NCBI RefSeq assembly: GCF_900109995.1
Contig: NZ_FOCB01000004.1
Location: 124,001-188,000 of the forward strand
Direction of reading: 5' to 3'
Origin: Pseudomonas sp. ok272
Lineage (GTDB): Bacteria > Pseudomonadota > Gammaproteobacteria > Pseudomonadales > Pseudomonadaceae
Length of the DNA: 64,000 bases
The position numbers were made by a program, and so were the translations under genes. Position 1 is the first letter of the stretch; every line of letters begins with the position of its first letter. The notes beneath the pieces were generated by a model. The model had not been told where the DNA came from and did no database searches. It worked only from the letters and a program-made list of their open reading frames with translations. This document shows positions 48,448 through 55,501 of the stretch, piece by piece.

Positions 48448-49103
48448 CGGATCAGCATGGCCTGGGCACCCTTGACGACATTGGCATCGTCGTTGGGCGG
48501 TGGTACCTGCATACCGCGCTGCACGGCCGCGCGGGCCGCCATGGCGGCCATCCAGCGCTGCAAGGCCGGCAAGCCGTCGACCGATACGCCCGCCCACTCA
48601 TGCTTGCTGACCCATGGGTAGGTGGCGATGTCGGCGATGCTGTAGTCATCGGCCAGAAACGGCACGCTGCCCAGGCGTGTGTCCAGCACCTCGTACAAGC
48701 GACGGGTTTCGTGCTGGTAACGGTCGATGGCGCCCTGGAGCTTTTCCGGGAAGTAGCGATAAAACACGTTGGCCTGGCCCTGCATCGGGCCAATGCCGCC
48801 CATCTGGAACATCAGCCATTGCATGACGACCGAGCGCCCCTTGGGGTCCTTGGGCAACAGTTGCCCGCTCAGCTCAGCCAGGTAGATGAGGATGGCGCCG
48901 GACTCGAACACGACGAAATCATCATTGCCACGGTCGACGATGGCCGGGATCCGGCCATTGGGATTGATCTTGAGAAACGCGGGAGCCTTTTGTTCCTTTT
49001 TGTCGAAACTCAGCGCATGCACGGTGTAGGGCATGCCGAGCTCTTCGAGCACGATAGAGACCTTGTGGCCATTCGGGGTCGCAGCGGTGTAGAGATCTAT
49101 CAT
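48444..49103 (-). CDS. Glutathione S-transferase (YfcG/Nu-class-like)
   Basis: The 219-residue protein begins [20 protein letters not shown], the Thr-x-Asn-Gly-x-Lys active-site pattern of Nu-class bacterial GSTs such as YfcG, which have disulfide-bond reductase activity. [12 protein letters not shown] and [13 protein letters not shown] bind glutathione. ATG 49103 follows TTGGAGACAACC; the longer frame to 49121 is less likely. It is coupled to the DUF4892 gene downstream. Confidence 0.92.
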   Translation of the reverse strand: MIDLYTAATPNGHKVSIVLEELGMPYTVHALSFDKKEQKAPAFLKINPNGRIPAIVDRGNDDFVVFESGAILIYLAELSGQLLPKDPKGRSVVMQWLMFQMGGIGPMQGQANVFYRYFPEKLQGAIDRYQHETRRLYEVLDTRLGSVPFLADDYSIADIATYPWVSKHEWAGVSVDGLPALQRWMAAMAARAAVQRGMQVPPPNDDANVVKGAQAMLIR

Positions 49104-49153
49104 GGTTGTCTCCAATTTCAACCCGCCCAGCCTCGACAGTTGCCCGCCTCAAG

Positions 49154-50005
49154 TCAAGGAATGGCGAAGAAGCGATTGAAACAGTCTGCAACAAGGACCG
49201 CGCCGGACTCGTCATTCAAGTGCAGGTGATGGCCGCCAGGCAGTGTTTCGTACTTAAAGGGTAGATTCGCCATCCTCTCGGGACTCTTGGCGAGCATGCC
49301 CTCGGCCGCGACCACCAACTGCGCCGGGCACTGGATGCGCTGCACGAACGACAGCGCCTGCTCATCCGACAGGCGCAAAGGCGAGGGCAATGTCAGTCGA
49401 TTATCGGTGCGCCAGGTGTAGCCGCCCGCCACCGGCATCAAGCCGCGCTGGCCCAGCCGTTCGGCCGCCTGGCGACTGACCGCCACCAGGCCGTGCATAC
49501 GCGCTTCGATGGCTCGGTCCAGCGTGCTGTAGACCGGCTTGCGCTTTACCCGCAGGTCCAGTTGCGCCTGCAGGGCCTGGCCCATGCGCTCGGCGGCGTT
49601 GTCGTGGCTGGCCGTCGGCGGGATCATCCCGTCGATCAACGCCAGGTGCGTCACGCGCTCGGGCATGGCGCCGGCCAGCACCACCGAGACAATCGCGCCC
49701 AGGGAATGGCCCAGCAGCGCAAAACGCTCCCAGCCCAGTTGTTCAGCCACTTGCAACACATCATGGGCGTAATCCCACAGCGCATAGCCGGCCCCCGGCG
49801 GGCGATGATCGGAATGGCCGTGACCGGCCATGTCCAGGGCAACGATGCGCAGGCCGTGCAGCTTGGGCGCCAGCAACGCGAAGCTATTGGCGTTGTCCAG
49901 CCAGCCATGCAGGGCGATGACCGGCAGGCCGTCTTCGGGGCCGAACAAGTGCGCCGCCAGCTCGATGTGCGGCAGGCTCAGGCGGACCTCTTCGACGCCG
50001 CTCAC
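49154..50005 (-). CDS. Alpha/beta hydrolase
   Basis: The 283-residue protein has the alpha/beta hydrolase fold: ALHGWLDNANSFALLAP with the oxyanion HG, the nucleophile elbow LLGHSLGAIVSV (Ser in GHSLG) and the catalytic His in LPGGHHLHLNDE. GTG 50005 is preferred because it overlaps the stop of the upstream hydrolase gene by 4 bases (GTGA) and has GGAG ahead; the frame extends to 50035. Substrate unknown. PAO1 PA1622 is the counterpart by position. Confidence 0.88.
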   Translation of the reverse strand: MSGVEEVRLSLPHIELAAHLFGPEDGLPVIALHGWLDNANSFALLAPKLHGLRIVALDMAGHGHSDHRPPGAGYALWDYAHDVLQVAEQLGWERFALLGHSLGAIVSVVLAGAMPERVTHLALIDGMIPPTASHDNAAERMGQALQAQLDLRVKRKPVYSTLDRAIEARMHGLVAVSRQAAERLGQRGLMPVAGGYTWRTDNRLTLPSPLRLSDEQALSFVQRIQCPAQLVVAAEGMLAKSPERMANLPFKYETLPGGHHLHLNDESGAVLVADCFNRFFAIP

Positions 50006-50808
50006 GCGCAACTCCGGACGCTGCGCTGCTGCCACTTGTCGAACAGGTCCTTCAACAGGCTGGCCGTGTCCTGCGGGCGCTCCAGCGGAAACATATGCCC
50101 GCCCGGCATGCTCAGCGACTCACCGTGCGGCATGCGCCCCACGGCGCTGGTGTGATGGCGCATGACCACCCGGCTTTGCTGGCCGCGCACCACCGCCAGC
50201 GGGACTTTCAACTGCCGTACGGGGCCGGGGCTCAAATGCGGAACACCGCGATAGATGCTGATCTCGGTGGCAGGATCAAAGCGCAGTCGCAGGCGGTCAC
50301 CCACCTGCTGCAAGCCGTGCTGCAGGTAGGCATCGAAGCATTCCGGGTCGAAGCCACGAAACAGGGTCTTGCCGGCGAAGTAGCTGCGCGCCGACTCCAG
50401 GTCGGCAAACTCTTCGCGCCGGCCCAGGGTGCGGCCGGCCGGGGTCAAGCGGTCGATGAAGCCAAACTGCTTGGCGGCGCGGATCACCCATCGGTCGGTG
50501 CGGGTCAGCACCGGCGAGTCGAGCATCACCACGCCGCGGTACAGCTGCGGGCAACGCAGGGCTGCGTGCAGGTGCAAGACACCGCCGAGCGAATGCCCCA
50601 CGCCCCATACCGGCTCGGGCTGCTGCTCCAGGTGGTGGATCAGTTCGTCCACCAGGTTGTGCCAGTTATCGTCCGCCGGAAACCGTGGATCGTGGGCATG
50701 CTGCTGCAGATGCGCGACCTGATACTCCGGCGCCAGCGCGGCGAACAACTTGCCGTAGGTACCGGAAGGAAAGCCATTGGCATGGGCGAAAAAAATCTGC
50801 TGCGACAT
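50002..50808 (-). CDS. Alpha/beta hydrolase, second paralogue
   Basis: The 268-residue protein starts MSQQIFFAHANGFPSGTYGK (oxyanion HANGF) and has the nucleophile in GVGHSLGGVLHLHAAL and the His in MPGGHMFPLERPQDTA. It is distantly related to the next hydrolase and translationally coupled to it. Such pairs are conserved in Pseudomonas near the PA1617-PA1623 region. Esterase or lipase-like activity is likely; the substrate is unknown. Confidence 0.88.
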   Translation of the reverse strand: MSQQIFFAHANGFPSGTYGKLFAALAPEYQVAHLQQHAHDPRFPADDNWHNLVDELIHHLEQQPEPVWGVGHSLGGVLHLHAALRCPQLYRGVVMLDSPVLTRTDRWVIRAAKQFGFIDRLTPAGRTLGRREEFADLESARSYFAGKTLFRGFDPECFDAYLQHGLQQVGDRLRLRFDPATEISIYRGVPHLSPGPVRQLKVPLAVVRGQQSRVVMRHHTSAVGRMPHGESLSMPGGHMFPLERPQDTASLLKDLFDKWQQRSVRSCA

Positions 50809-50920
50809 AACGGCACGTCTCTATACGAAATCAGGTGTTGATTGTCCGTAAGACGCGCACCAACAGCAATGACCGAAACCGCCAGGAAGGGTGACAGTCA
50901 GGCCACGGCCGTGCAGAGAC

Positions 50921-51364
50921 TCAGCGCCCCGGCGGGGTCTGCCCCAGCGGCACCACCGCCATGGTCAGTCGTGACACGCAACTGGCCTTGCCTTCATCGC
51001 TGCTTAGGCGAATGTCCCAGACGTGGGTGGTACGGCCGATGTGAATCGGCTTGGCGACCGCCGTCACCCGCCCGCTGCGCAGGCCGCGCAGGTGGTTGGC
51101 GTTGATTTCCAGGCCCACGCAGTAGAACTGGCTGGCATCGATGCACAGGTAGCTGGCCATCGAGCCGACGCTTTCGGCCAGCACCACCGAGGCGCCGCCG
51201 TGCAGCAAGCCATAGGGCTGGTGGGTGCGATGGTCGATCACCATGCTGGCGGTCAGCGACTCGTCGTCGAAGGACTCGAAGCGGATATCCAGCACTTCGC
51301 CAATGGTGTTCTTCTGAATCGCGTTCAACTGGTCAATATTCGGTGCGGTACGCCACAGACTCAT
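50921..51364 (-). CDS. Hotdog-fold thioesterase (PaaI/EntH type)
   Basis: The 147-residue enzyme has the hotdog thioesterase core: RTHQPYGLLHGGASVVLAES (the HGG helix with the catalytic Glu) and the GLEINANHLRGLRSGRVTAV strand. It probably hydrolyses acyl- or aryl-CoA. It follows the acyl-CoA ligase gene by 30 bases on the same strand, a ligase/thioesterase pair. The exact CoA ester is not known. Confidence 0.92.
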   Translation of the reverse strand: MSLWRTAPNIDQLNAIQKNTIGEVLDIRFESFDDESLTASMVIDHRTHQPYGLLHGGASVVLAESVGSMASYLCIDASQFYCVGLEINANHLRGLRSGRVTAVAKPIHIGRTTHVWDIRLSSDEGKASCVSRLTMAVVPLGQTPPGR

Positions 51365-51394
51365 CGCTTGGTCCTTTGTTGGAGGTGTTCGGGG

Positions 51395-53062
51395 TCAATC
51401 CTGCCACAACACGCCTTCGCTGCGCGCACTCCACTCTTCGAACAGGGCGCCATAAGTCGCCTCGATCACGTTGCGCTTGATCTTCAGGGTCGGGGTCAGG
51501 AAGCCGTTTTCCACCGCCCAACTGTCCTTGACCACCACCAACTGGCGCAGGCGCTCGTGCTTATCAAGGGCGCCGTTGACTTCCTGACGCAGGCTTTCCA
51601 GGCTCGACTGCAAGGCCTGGCGCGTCGCGCTGCTGGTGTCCTGTGCGCCCACCGTCGACAGCACACACAGCCCTAGCGGCGCGCCGAGGCCATCGCCGAC
51701 CACACACACCTGTTCGATGCGCGAATGCACCGCCAGGCGATTTTCAATGGGCGCCGGGGCCACGTACTTGCCCTTGCTGGTCTTGAAGATTTCCTTGAGA
51801 CGCCCGGTCAGGCGCAAATAGCCCTCGGCGTTCTGCTCGCCCTTGTCGCCGGTGCGCAGGAAGCCGTCTTCGGTCAGGGTCTCGGCGGTCTTGCCCGGCT
51901 CCTTGAAATAGCCCTGCATGTTCGCGCCACTGCGCACCAGCACCTCACCGGTGTCCTCGATGCGCACCTCGACGGCCGGGCATGGCTTCCCGATCCAGCC
52001 AACCCGCTGCTGCCCCGGCAGGGAGACATGGGAGTAGCCGCAACTTTCGGTCATGCCATACACCTCCAGCACGTCCAGGCCCAGTCGCTGATACCAGCGC
52101 AACAAGGCCTGGGGCACCGGCGCGGCGCCGGACAGGGCAATGCGCAAGGCATCCAGCCCCAGGCCGGCGAGCACCTTGCGCGCGACCACCTTGCCGATGA
52201 TGGGCAGGCCAAGCAGCCGGTCCAGGCGCTTGGCCGGGATCTTGGCGTACACGCCCATCTGGAACTTGGTCCAGATCCGCGGCACCCCAAACAATGCGGT
52301 CGGCCGGGCACGCTGCAAGTCGGTGAGGAAGGTCTCCAGGCTCTCGGCAAAGAACACCGTCTGGCCGCAATAGATCGAGGCCAGTTCGACGAACATGCGC
52401 TCGGCAACGTGGCACAAGGGCAAGTACGACAGCAATCGGTCCGACTCGTTGAGGCCGAACAACTGGCTGCCACTGTTCGCGGCGAACCCGAGGTTGGCGA
52501 AGCTGTGCATCACCCCCTTGGGCAAGCCGGTGGTGCCGGAGGTATAGATGATGGTGGCCAAGTCATCGGCACCGGGGGTGGGATTGTCCTGGATCGGCGA
52601 GCTGCGCTGCAGGTCGGCCCAAGTGAAATCGAACGTCCCTGGCGGACACAGCGGCAGGCTGATGGTCGGTAGATCCGCCCTGACGCCCCTGGACATGCCC
52701 GGCCAGTCGTCCAGCTTGCCGATGAACGCCAGCGCCGCCTCTGAGTGGTCAAGGACCTGGGCCACGGAATCGGCCGTCAGATTGGGGTACAGCGGGACAG
52801 ACACATGCCCCGCCATCCAGATCGCCAGGTCGGCGATGATCCAGTGCGCGCAGTTCTTCGAGATCAGGGCGATGTGGCTGCCCTGGGGCAACTCGCGGGC
52901 ACGCAACCAATGGGCAGCGCACCGTGCCTGATGGCCAACATCCGCCCAGGTCAGCGTTTCAACCTGGCCTGCGCCCACAGGCTGAACCAGAAATCGCTGG
53001 CGTGGATGGCGAGCTTCTCGCTCATAGAACGCTTGCAGCGGCAAACGAAAAGCGGCGGACAT
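51395..53062 (-). CDS. AMP-forming long-chain acyl-CoA synthetase
   Basis: The 555-residue ANL-superfamily enzyme activates a carboxylic acid as an acyl-CoA. ATIIYTSGTTGLPKGVMHSF is the P-loop, MTESCGYSHVS the A5 motif, and LRTGDKGEQNAEGYLRLTGR and KEIFKTSKGKYVAPAPIE lead to the hinge and the C-terminal Lys region. It resembles FadD-type long-chain ligases of the plant/bacterial ACSL group. ATG 53062 has GGAG ahead; the upstream extension to 53173 is rejected. A strong palindrome lies 41 bases upstream. Confidence 0.92.
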   Translation of the reverse strand: MSAAFRLPLQAFYEREARHPRQRFLVQPVGAGQVETLTWADVGHQARCAAHWLRARELPQGSHIALISKNCAHWIIADLAIWMAGHVSVPLYPNLTADSVAQVLDHSEAALAFIGKLDDWPGMSRGVRADLPTISLPLCPPGTFDFTWADLQRSSPIQDNPTPGADDLATIIYTSGTTGLPKGVMHSFANLGFAANSGSQLFGLNESDRLLSYLPLCHVAERMFVELASIYCGQTVFFAESLETFLTDLQRARPTALFGVPRIWTKFQMGVYAKIPAKRLDRLLGLPIIGKVVARKVLAGLGLDALRIALSGAAPVPQALLRWYQRLGLDVLEVYGMTESCGYSHVSLPGQQRVGWIGKPCPAVEVRIEDTGEVLVRSGANMQGYFKEPGKTAETLTEDGFLRTGDKGEQNAEGYLRLTGRLKEIFKTSKGKYVAPAPIENRLAVHSRIEQVCVVGDGLGAPLGLCVLSTVGAQDTSSATRQALQSSLESLRQEVNGALDKHERLRQLVVVKDSWAVENGFLTPTLKIKRNVIEATYGALFEEWSARSEGVLWQD

Positions 53063-53102
53063 GGGAGGCGCTCCTTCTGGTTCGATATGCCGGCAAGCGT
53101 AG

Positions 53103-53128
53103 ACCAACCAAGCGATTGCTTGGTTGGT
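53103..53128. promoter_or_regulatory. Large palindromic operator upstream of the acyl-CoA ligase gene
   Basis: ACCAACCAAGC (53103-53113) and GCTTGGTTGGT (53118-53128) are perfect 11-bp inverted arms around GATT. It lies 41-66 bases before the ligase start codon, where a promoter is expected. Long symmetric sites like this are typical of TetR-family repressors that sense acyl-CoA. No T run follows, so it is not a terminator. The regulator is not encoded next to it. Confidence 0.7.
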
Positions 53129-53264
53129 TATTTCACACAAACAACCGATCCAACTGGGGAGATGAATACACACCCGGCGAACACCACATTGCCTTGTAGG
53201 CGCGAGGCTTTCCCGCGAAGCACGACAGCGCGATTCGCCTGCAGGACCGTGGCGCTGGGTTCGC

Positions 53265-53429
53265 GGGCAAGCCTTAATGCCAGTCAGTTAAGCGAAACCC
53301 ACGTGGGAGCGAGCCTGCTCGCGATAGCAGTAGGTCAGTCAACGGAGATGTTGGCTGTGTTGCCGTCTTCGCGAGCAGGCTCGCTCCCACAGGTTTGGCG
53401 CCTTAACTGACTGGCATTAGGGCAAGCCT
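53265..53429. mobile_element. MITE-like element with 18-bp inverted ends and 10-bp target duplication
   Basis: TAATGCCAGTCAGTTAAG (53275-53292) and its exact reverse complement CTTAACTGACTGGCATTA (53402-53419) bound a 145-bp element with no gene. GGGCAAGCCT occurs directly on both sides (53265-53274 and 53420-53429), a clean 10-bp target duplication. The interior is a REP doublet of the other class. Duplications of 10-13 bp are typical of IS4-family transposases, so a transposase of that type acting in trans is plausible; this is inference. Confidence 0.75.
53303..53390. repeat. REP doublet carried inside the MITE-like element
   Basis: GTGGGAGCGAGCCTGCTCGC (from 53303) and GCGAGCAGGCTCGCTCCCAC (to 53390) are the inverted REP pair seen also at 30043, 45509 and 62540. 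Here it occupies most of the interior of the inserted element. Confidence 0.85.
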
Positions 53430-53454
53430 CGCTCCTGCAATGGATATAACCGGG

Positions 53455-53904
53455 CTACGGGTGCTTCACGCTCACCAGCGTCATGGCGCCCGCCAGTGGC
53501 AGGTCTGCCTCAAGCTCGGCCAGGCTGGCGGTGCCCATCGGTTGGGGGGCGCGCAAATGGCCGTGCTGCAAGTAGCCGATCAGATTGCCCACCAACGGTT
53601 GATGGCTGACCAGCAGCAGATTGTCGACCGAGTCCAGGTGCCGGGCTGCCTCTTGCGGGTCGCTGTCGGGTGTCAGCCACGGCACGGTGCGGATTTGCGG
53701 CTCGAAACCCAGGGCCTCGCGCACCAACTGTGCGGTCTGCTGCGCCCGCACATAAGGGCTGGCGAGGATCGCCTGGATCGGTTGGCCGATCAGCTCGGCG
53801 GCACTGCGCAACACCTCTTCACGGCCGTGGGCGGTCAACTCTCGTTCGGCGTCGCTGCGGGCATGGGCCTGGGCTTCACCGTGGCGCAACACCCAGAGTT
53901 TCAT
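53455..53904 (-). CDS. sixA: Phosphohistidine phosphatase SixA
   Basis: The 149-residue histidine phosphatase has the RHG motif at the N terminus (MKLWVLRHGEAQAHARSDAE) and the second catalytic His in LLVSHQPLVGNLIGYL. SixA removes phosphate from His residues of phosphotransfer proteins (ArcB Hpt and the nitrogen PTS in E. coli). It overlaps the DUF4389 gene by 4 bases and lies in the gpsA operon, the conserved arrangement. Confidence 0.92.
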   Translation of the reverse strand: MKLWVLRHGEAQAHARSDAERELTAHGREEVLRSAAELIGQPIQAILASPYVRAQQTAQLVREALGFEPQIRTVPWLTPDSDPQEAARHLDSVDNLLLVSHQPLVGNLIGYLQHGHLRAPQPMGTASLAELEADLPLAGAMTLVSVKHP

Positions 53905-54248
53905 AACTTGGGCTCTTCATCACGCGTCGGGTGTGGCGCCGGCGGTACCGTATGCGGGGCTTCGCCTTCGGGGGCACGGGGCGTCGGCCAGTCGGCGAAC
54001 GGCCAGGGTTTCTGGTCGCTGTGGAAGCTGCCGAAGCGGCCGATCTGCGCCAGGAACTGGCTGAGGCTGTCACCGAAGTTCATCAAGCTGGCGTTGGGCG
54101 CGCCGTAGATCAAGCGATACACCAGCTGCACCAACACCAACGCGCCCAGGATGAACTGCGCGACCTGCCACACCAACACATACACCACCATCCACAGCAC
54201 GCGCAGAAGGATGGACTCGTATTTGGCTTCTACTTTCGGGTCGTTCAT
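53901..54248 (-). CDS. DUF4389 family small membrane protein
   Basis: The 115-residue protein has a DUF4389 core: the amphipathic start MNDPKVEAKYESILLRVLWM, two hydrophobic segments (LRVLWMVVYVLVWQVAQFIL and ALVLVQLVYRLIYG) and FGDSLSQFLAQIGRF. A Pro-rich C-terminal tail follows. ATG 54248 has GGGAG upstream; the frame extends to 54329 without a better start. It is conserved between gpsA and sixA. Function unknown. Confidence 0.88.
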   Translation of the reverse strand: MNDPKVEAKYESILLRVLWMVVYVLVWQVAQFILGALVLVQLVYRLIYGAPNASLMNFGDSLSQFLAQIGRFGSFHSDQKPWPFADWPTPRAPEGEAPHTVPPAPHPTRDEEPKL

Positions 54249-54279
54249 GTCTTGCTCCCTGCCCCTGTCAATTGAGGGC

Positions 54280-55305
54280 TCAGTTGAATCCGCTGGTGGA
54301 GATGAAGTCGACATCGGTTTTCGGCTCACCGCGCATCAAGCGCTCGATCACCTGCTCCAGCGTGCGCCCCTCGAACAGGATGGCGTGCAGGCCGGCGACC
54401 AGCGGCATATAGACCTCGACTTCCTCGGCCTTGGCCTTGAGCACCTTGAGCGTGTTGACACCCTCGGCCACTTCACCCAGGCGGGTGACCGCATCTTCCA
54501 GGCTCAAGCCCTGGCCCAAGGCAAAGCCGACCTGGTAGTTGCGGCTCTTGGACGAGGAACAGGTGACGATCAAATCGCCCACGCCGGCAAGCCCCAGGAA
54601 CGTCATCGGGTTGGCACCCTGGTTGACCGCAAAGCGGGTCATTTCCGCCAGGGCCCGGGTGATCAACATGCTTTTGGTGTTCTCCCCCATGCCCAGCGCC
54701 ACCGCCATGCCGGCGATGATTGCGTAGACGTTCTTCAACGCCCCGCCCAGTTCCACGCCAAAGCGGTCGGCGCTGGCATATACACGGAACGTGCGGCCGT
54801 GCAGGACGGCTTGTACGCGCTGGCACAGCGCTTCGTCTTCACTGGCCACCACCGTCGCCGTGAGAGCGTGCTCGGCCACTTCGCGGGCCAGGTTCGGCCC
54901 GGACAGCACGCCAATGCGCGCCTGCGGGGCGATCTCTTCGAGGATTTGGCTCATCAACTTGAACGTGTGGGCTTCGATGCCCTTAGTCAAGCTCACCAGC
55001 AACTTGCCGCTCAAGCGCGTCGCGTGGGGGGCCAACACCGAGCGCAGCGCGCTGGAAGGCAGCGCAACAAAACACAGGTCGCAATCGGTCAGGGTCGCGA
55101 GCAGGTCGGTGACCGGCGTAACACCTGGGTGAACCTTGATGCCCTTGAGGTAGCGCGGATTTTCGCGATTGACCCGGATGGCCTCGGCCTGCTCGGGGTC
55201 ACGCATCCACTGCCGGACCTGGTGCCCGTTCTCGGCCAGCAGGTTAGCCACGGCGGTTCCAAAACTACCGCCCCCCAGGACCGCAATCGGGCGTTGTTCA
55301 GTCAT
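54280..55305 (-). CDS. gpsA: Glycerol-3-phosphate dehydrogenase (NAD(P)+)
   Basis: The 341-residue enzyme makes sn-glycerol-3-phosphate from DHAP for phospholipids. [20 protein letters not shown] (residues 8-27) is the Rossmann motif. SLTKGIE is a substrate-region motif and [20 protein letters not shown] carries the catalytic Lys. ATG 55305 is used; the frame runs to 55383. It heads the gpsA-DUF4389-sixA operon and is divergent from the TonB receptor gene. Confidence 0.95.
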   Translation of the reverse strand: MTEQRPIAVLGGGSFGTAVANLLAENGHQVRQWMRDPEQAEAIRVNRENPRYLKGIKVHPGVTPVTDLLATLTDCDLCFVALPSSALRSVLAPHATRLSGKLLVSLTKGIEAHTFKLMSQILEEIAPQARIGVLSGPNLAREVAEHALTATVVASEDEALCQRVQAVLHGRTFRVYASADRFGVELGGALKNVYAIIAGMAVALGMGENTKSMLITRALAEMTRFAVNQGANPMTFLGLAGVGDLIVTCSSSKSRNYQVGFALGQGLSLEDAVTRLGEVAEGVNTLKVLKAKAEEVEVYMPLVAGLHAILFEGRTLEQVIERLMRGEPKTDVDFISTSGFN

Positions 55306-55425
55306 ATGCAATCCGTTAATCCATACCAATGGCGATGCCCGCATTATACGGAGCGGCCCCGCCTCGACCAGCCCCCGCGACAATTACCGGCATCGATGCA
55401 AAGCCTGGGTACACATTCGTGGAAA

Positions 55426-55442
55426 ATGCACACATCGTGCAT
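55426..55442. promoter_or_regulatory. Inverted repeat upstream of the TonB receptor gene
   Basis: ATGCAC (55426-55431) and GTGCAT (55437-55442) are perfect arms around ACATC in the divergent gpsA/TonB gap, 60 bases before the receptor start. Flanking TGGAAAA repeats extend the symmetry. It could be an operator controlling the receptor cluster; the arms are short. Confidence 0.35.
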
Positions 55443-55501
55443 GGAAAACCCCACCCGCTCGGTTAACATGCGCGCCAACCAAACTCGATCATGGATGTCC
55501 A

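Larger units (their letters stand above)
53195..53440. repeat. REP doublet of a second class, interrupted by an inserted element
   Basis: The left arm TGTAGGCGCGAGGCTTTCCC (from 53195) and the right arm, split as TTCGCGGGCAAGCCT (53260-53274) and CGCTCCTGCAA (53430-53440), are the inverted halves of the REP type with core GAGGCTTGCCCGCGAA. Joining the two right-hand parts restores a normal REP arm. The 155 bases between are one copy of a target duplication plus a foreign element. Confidence 0.8.
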
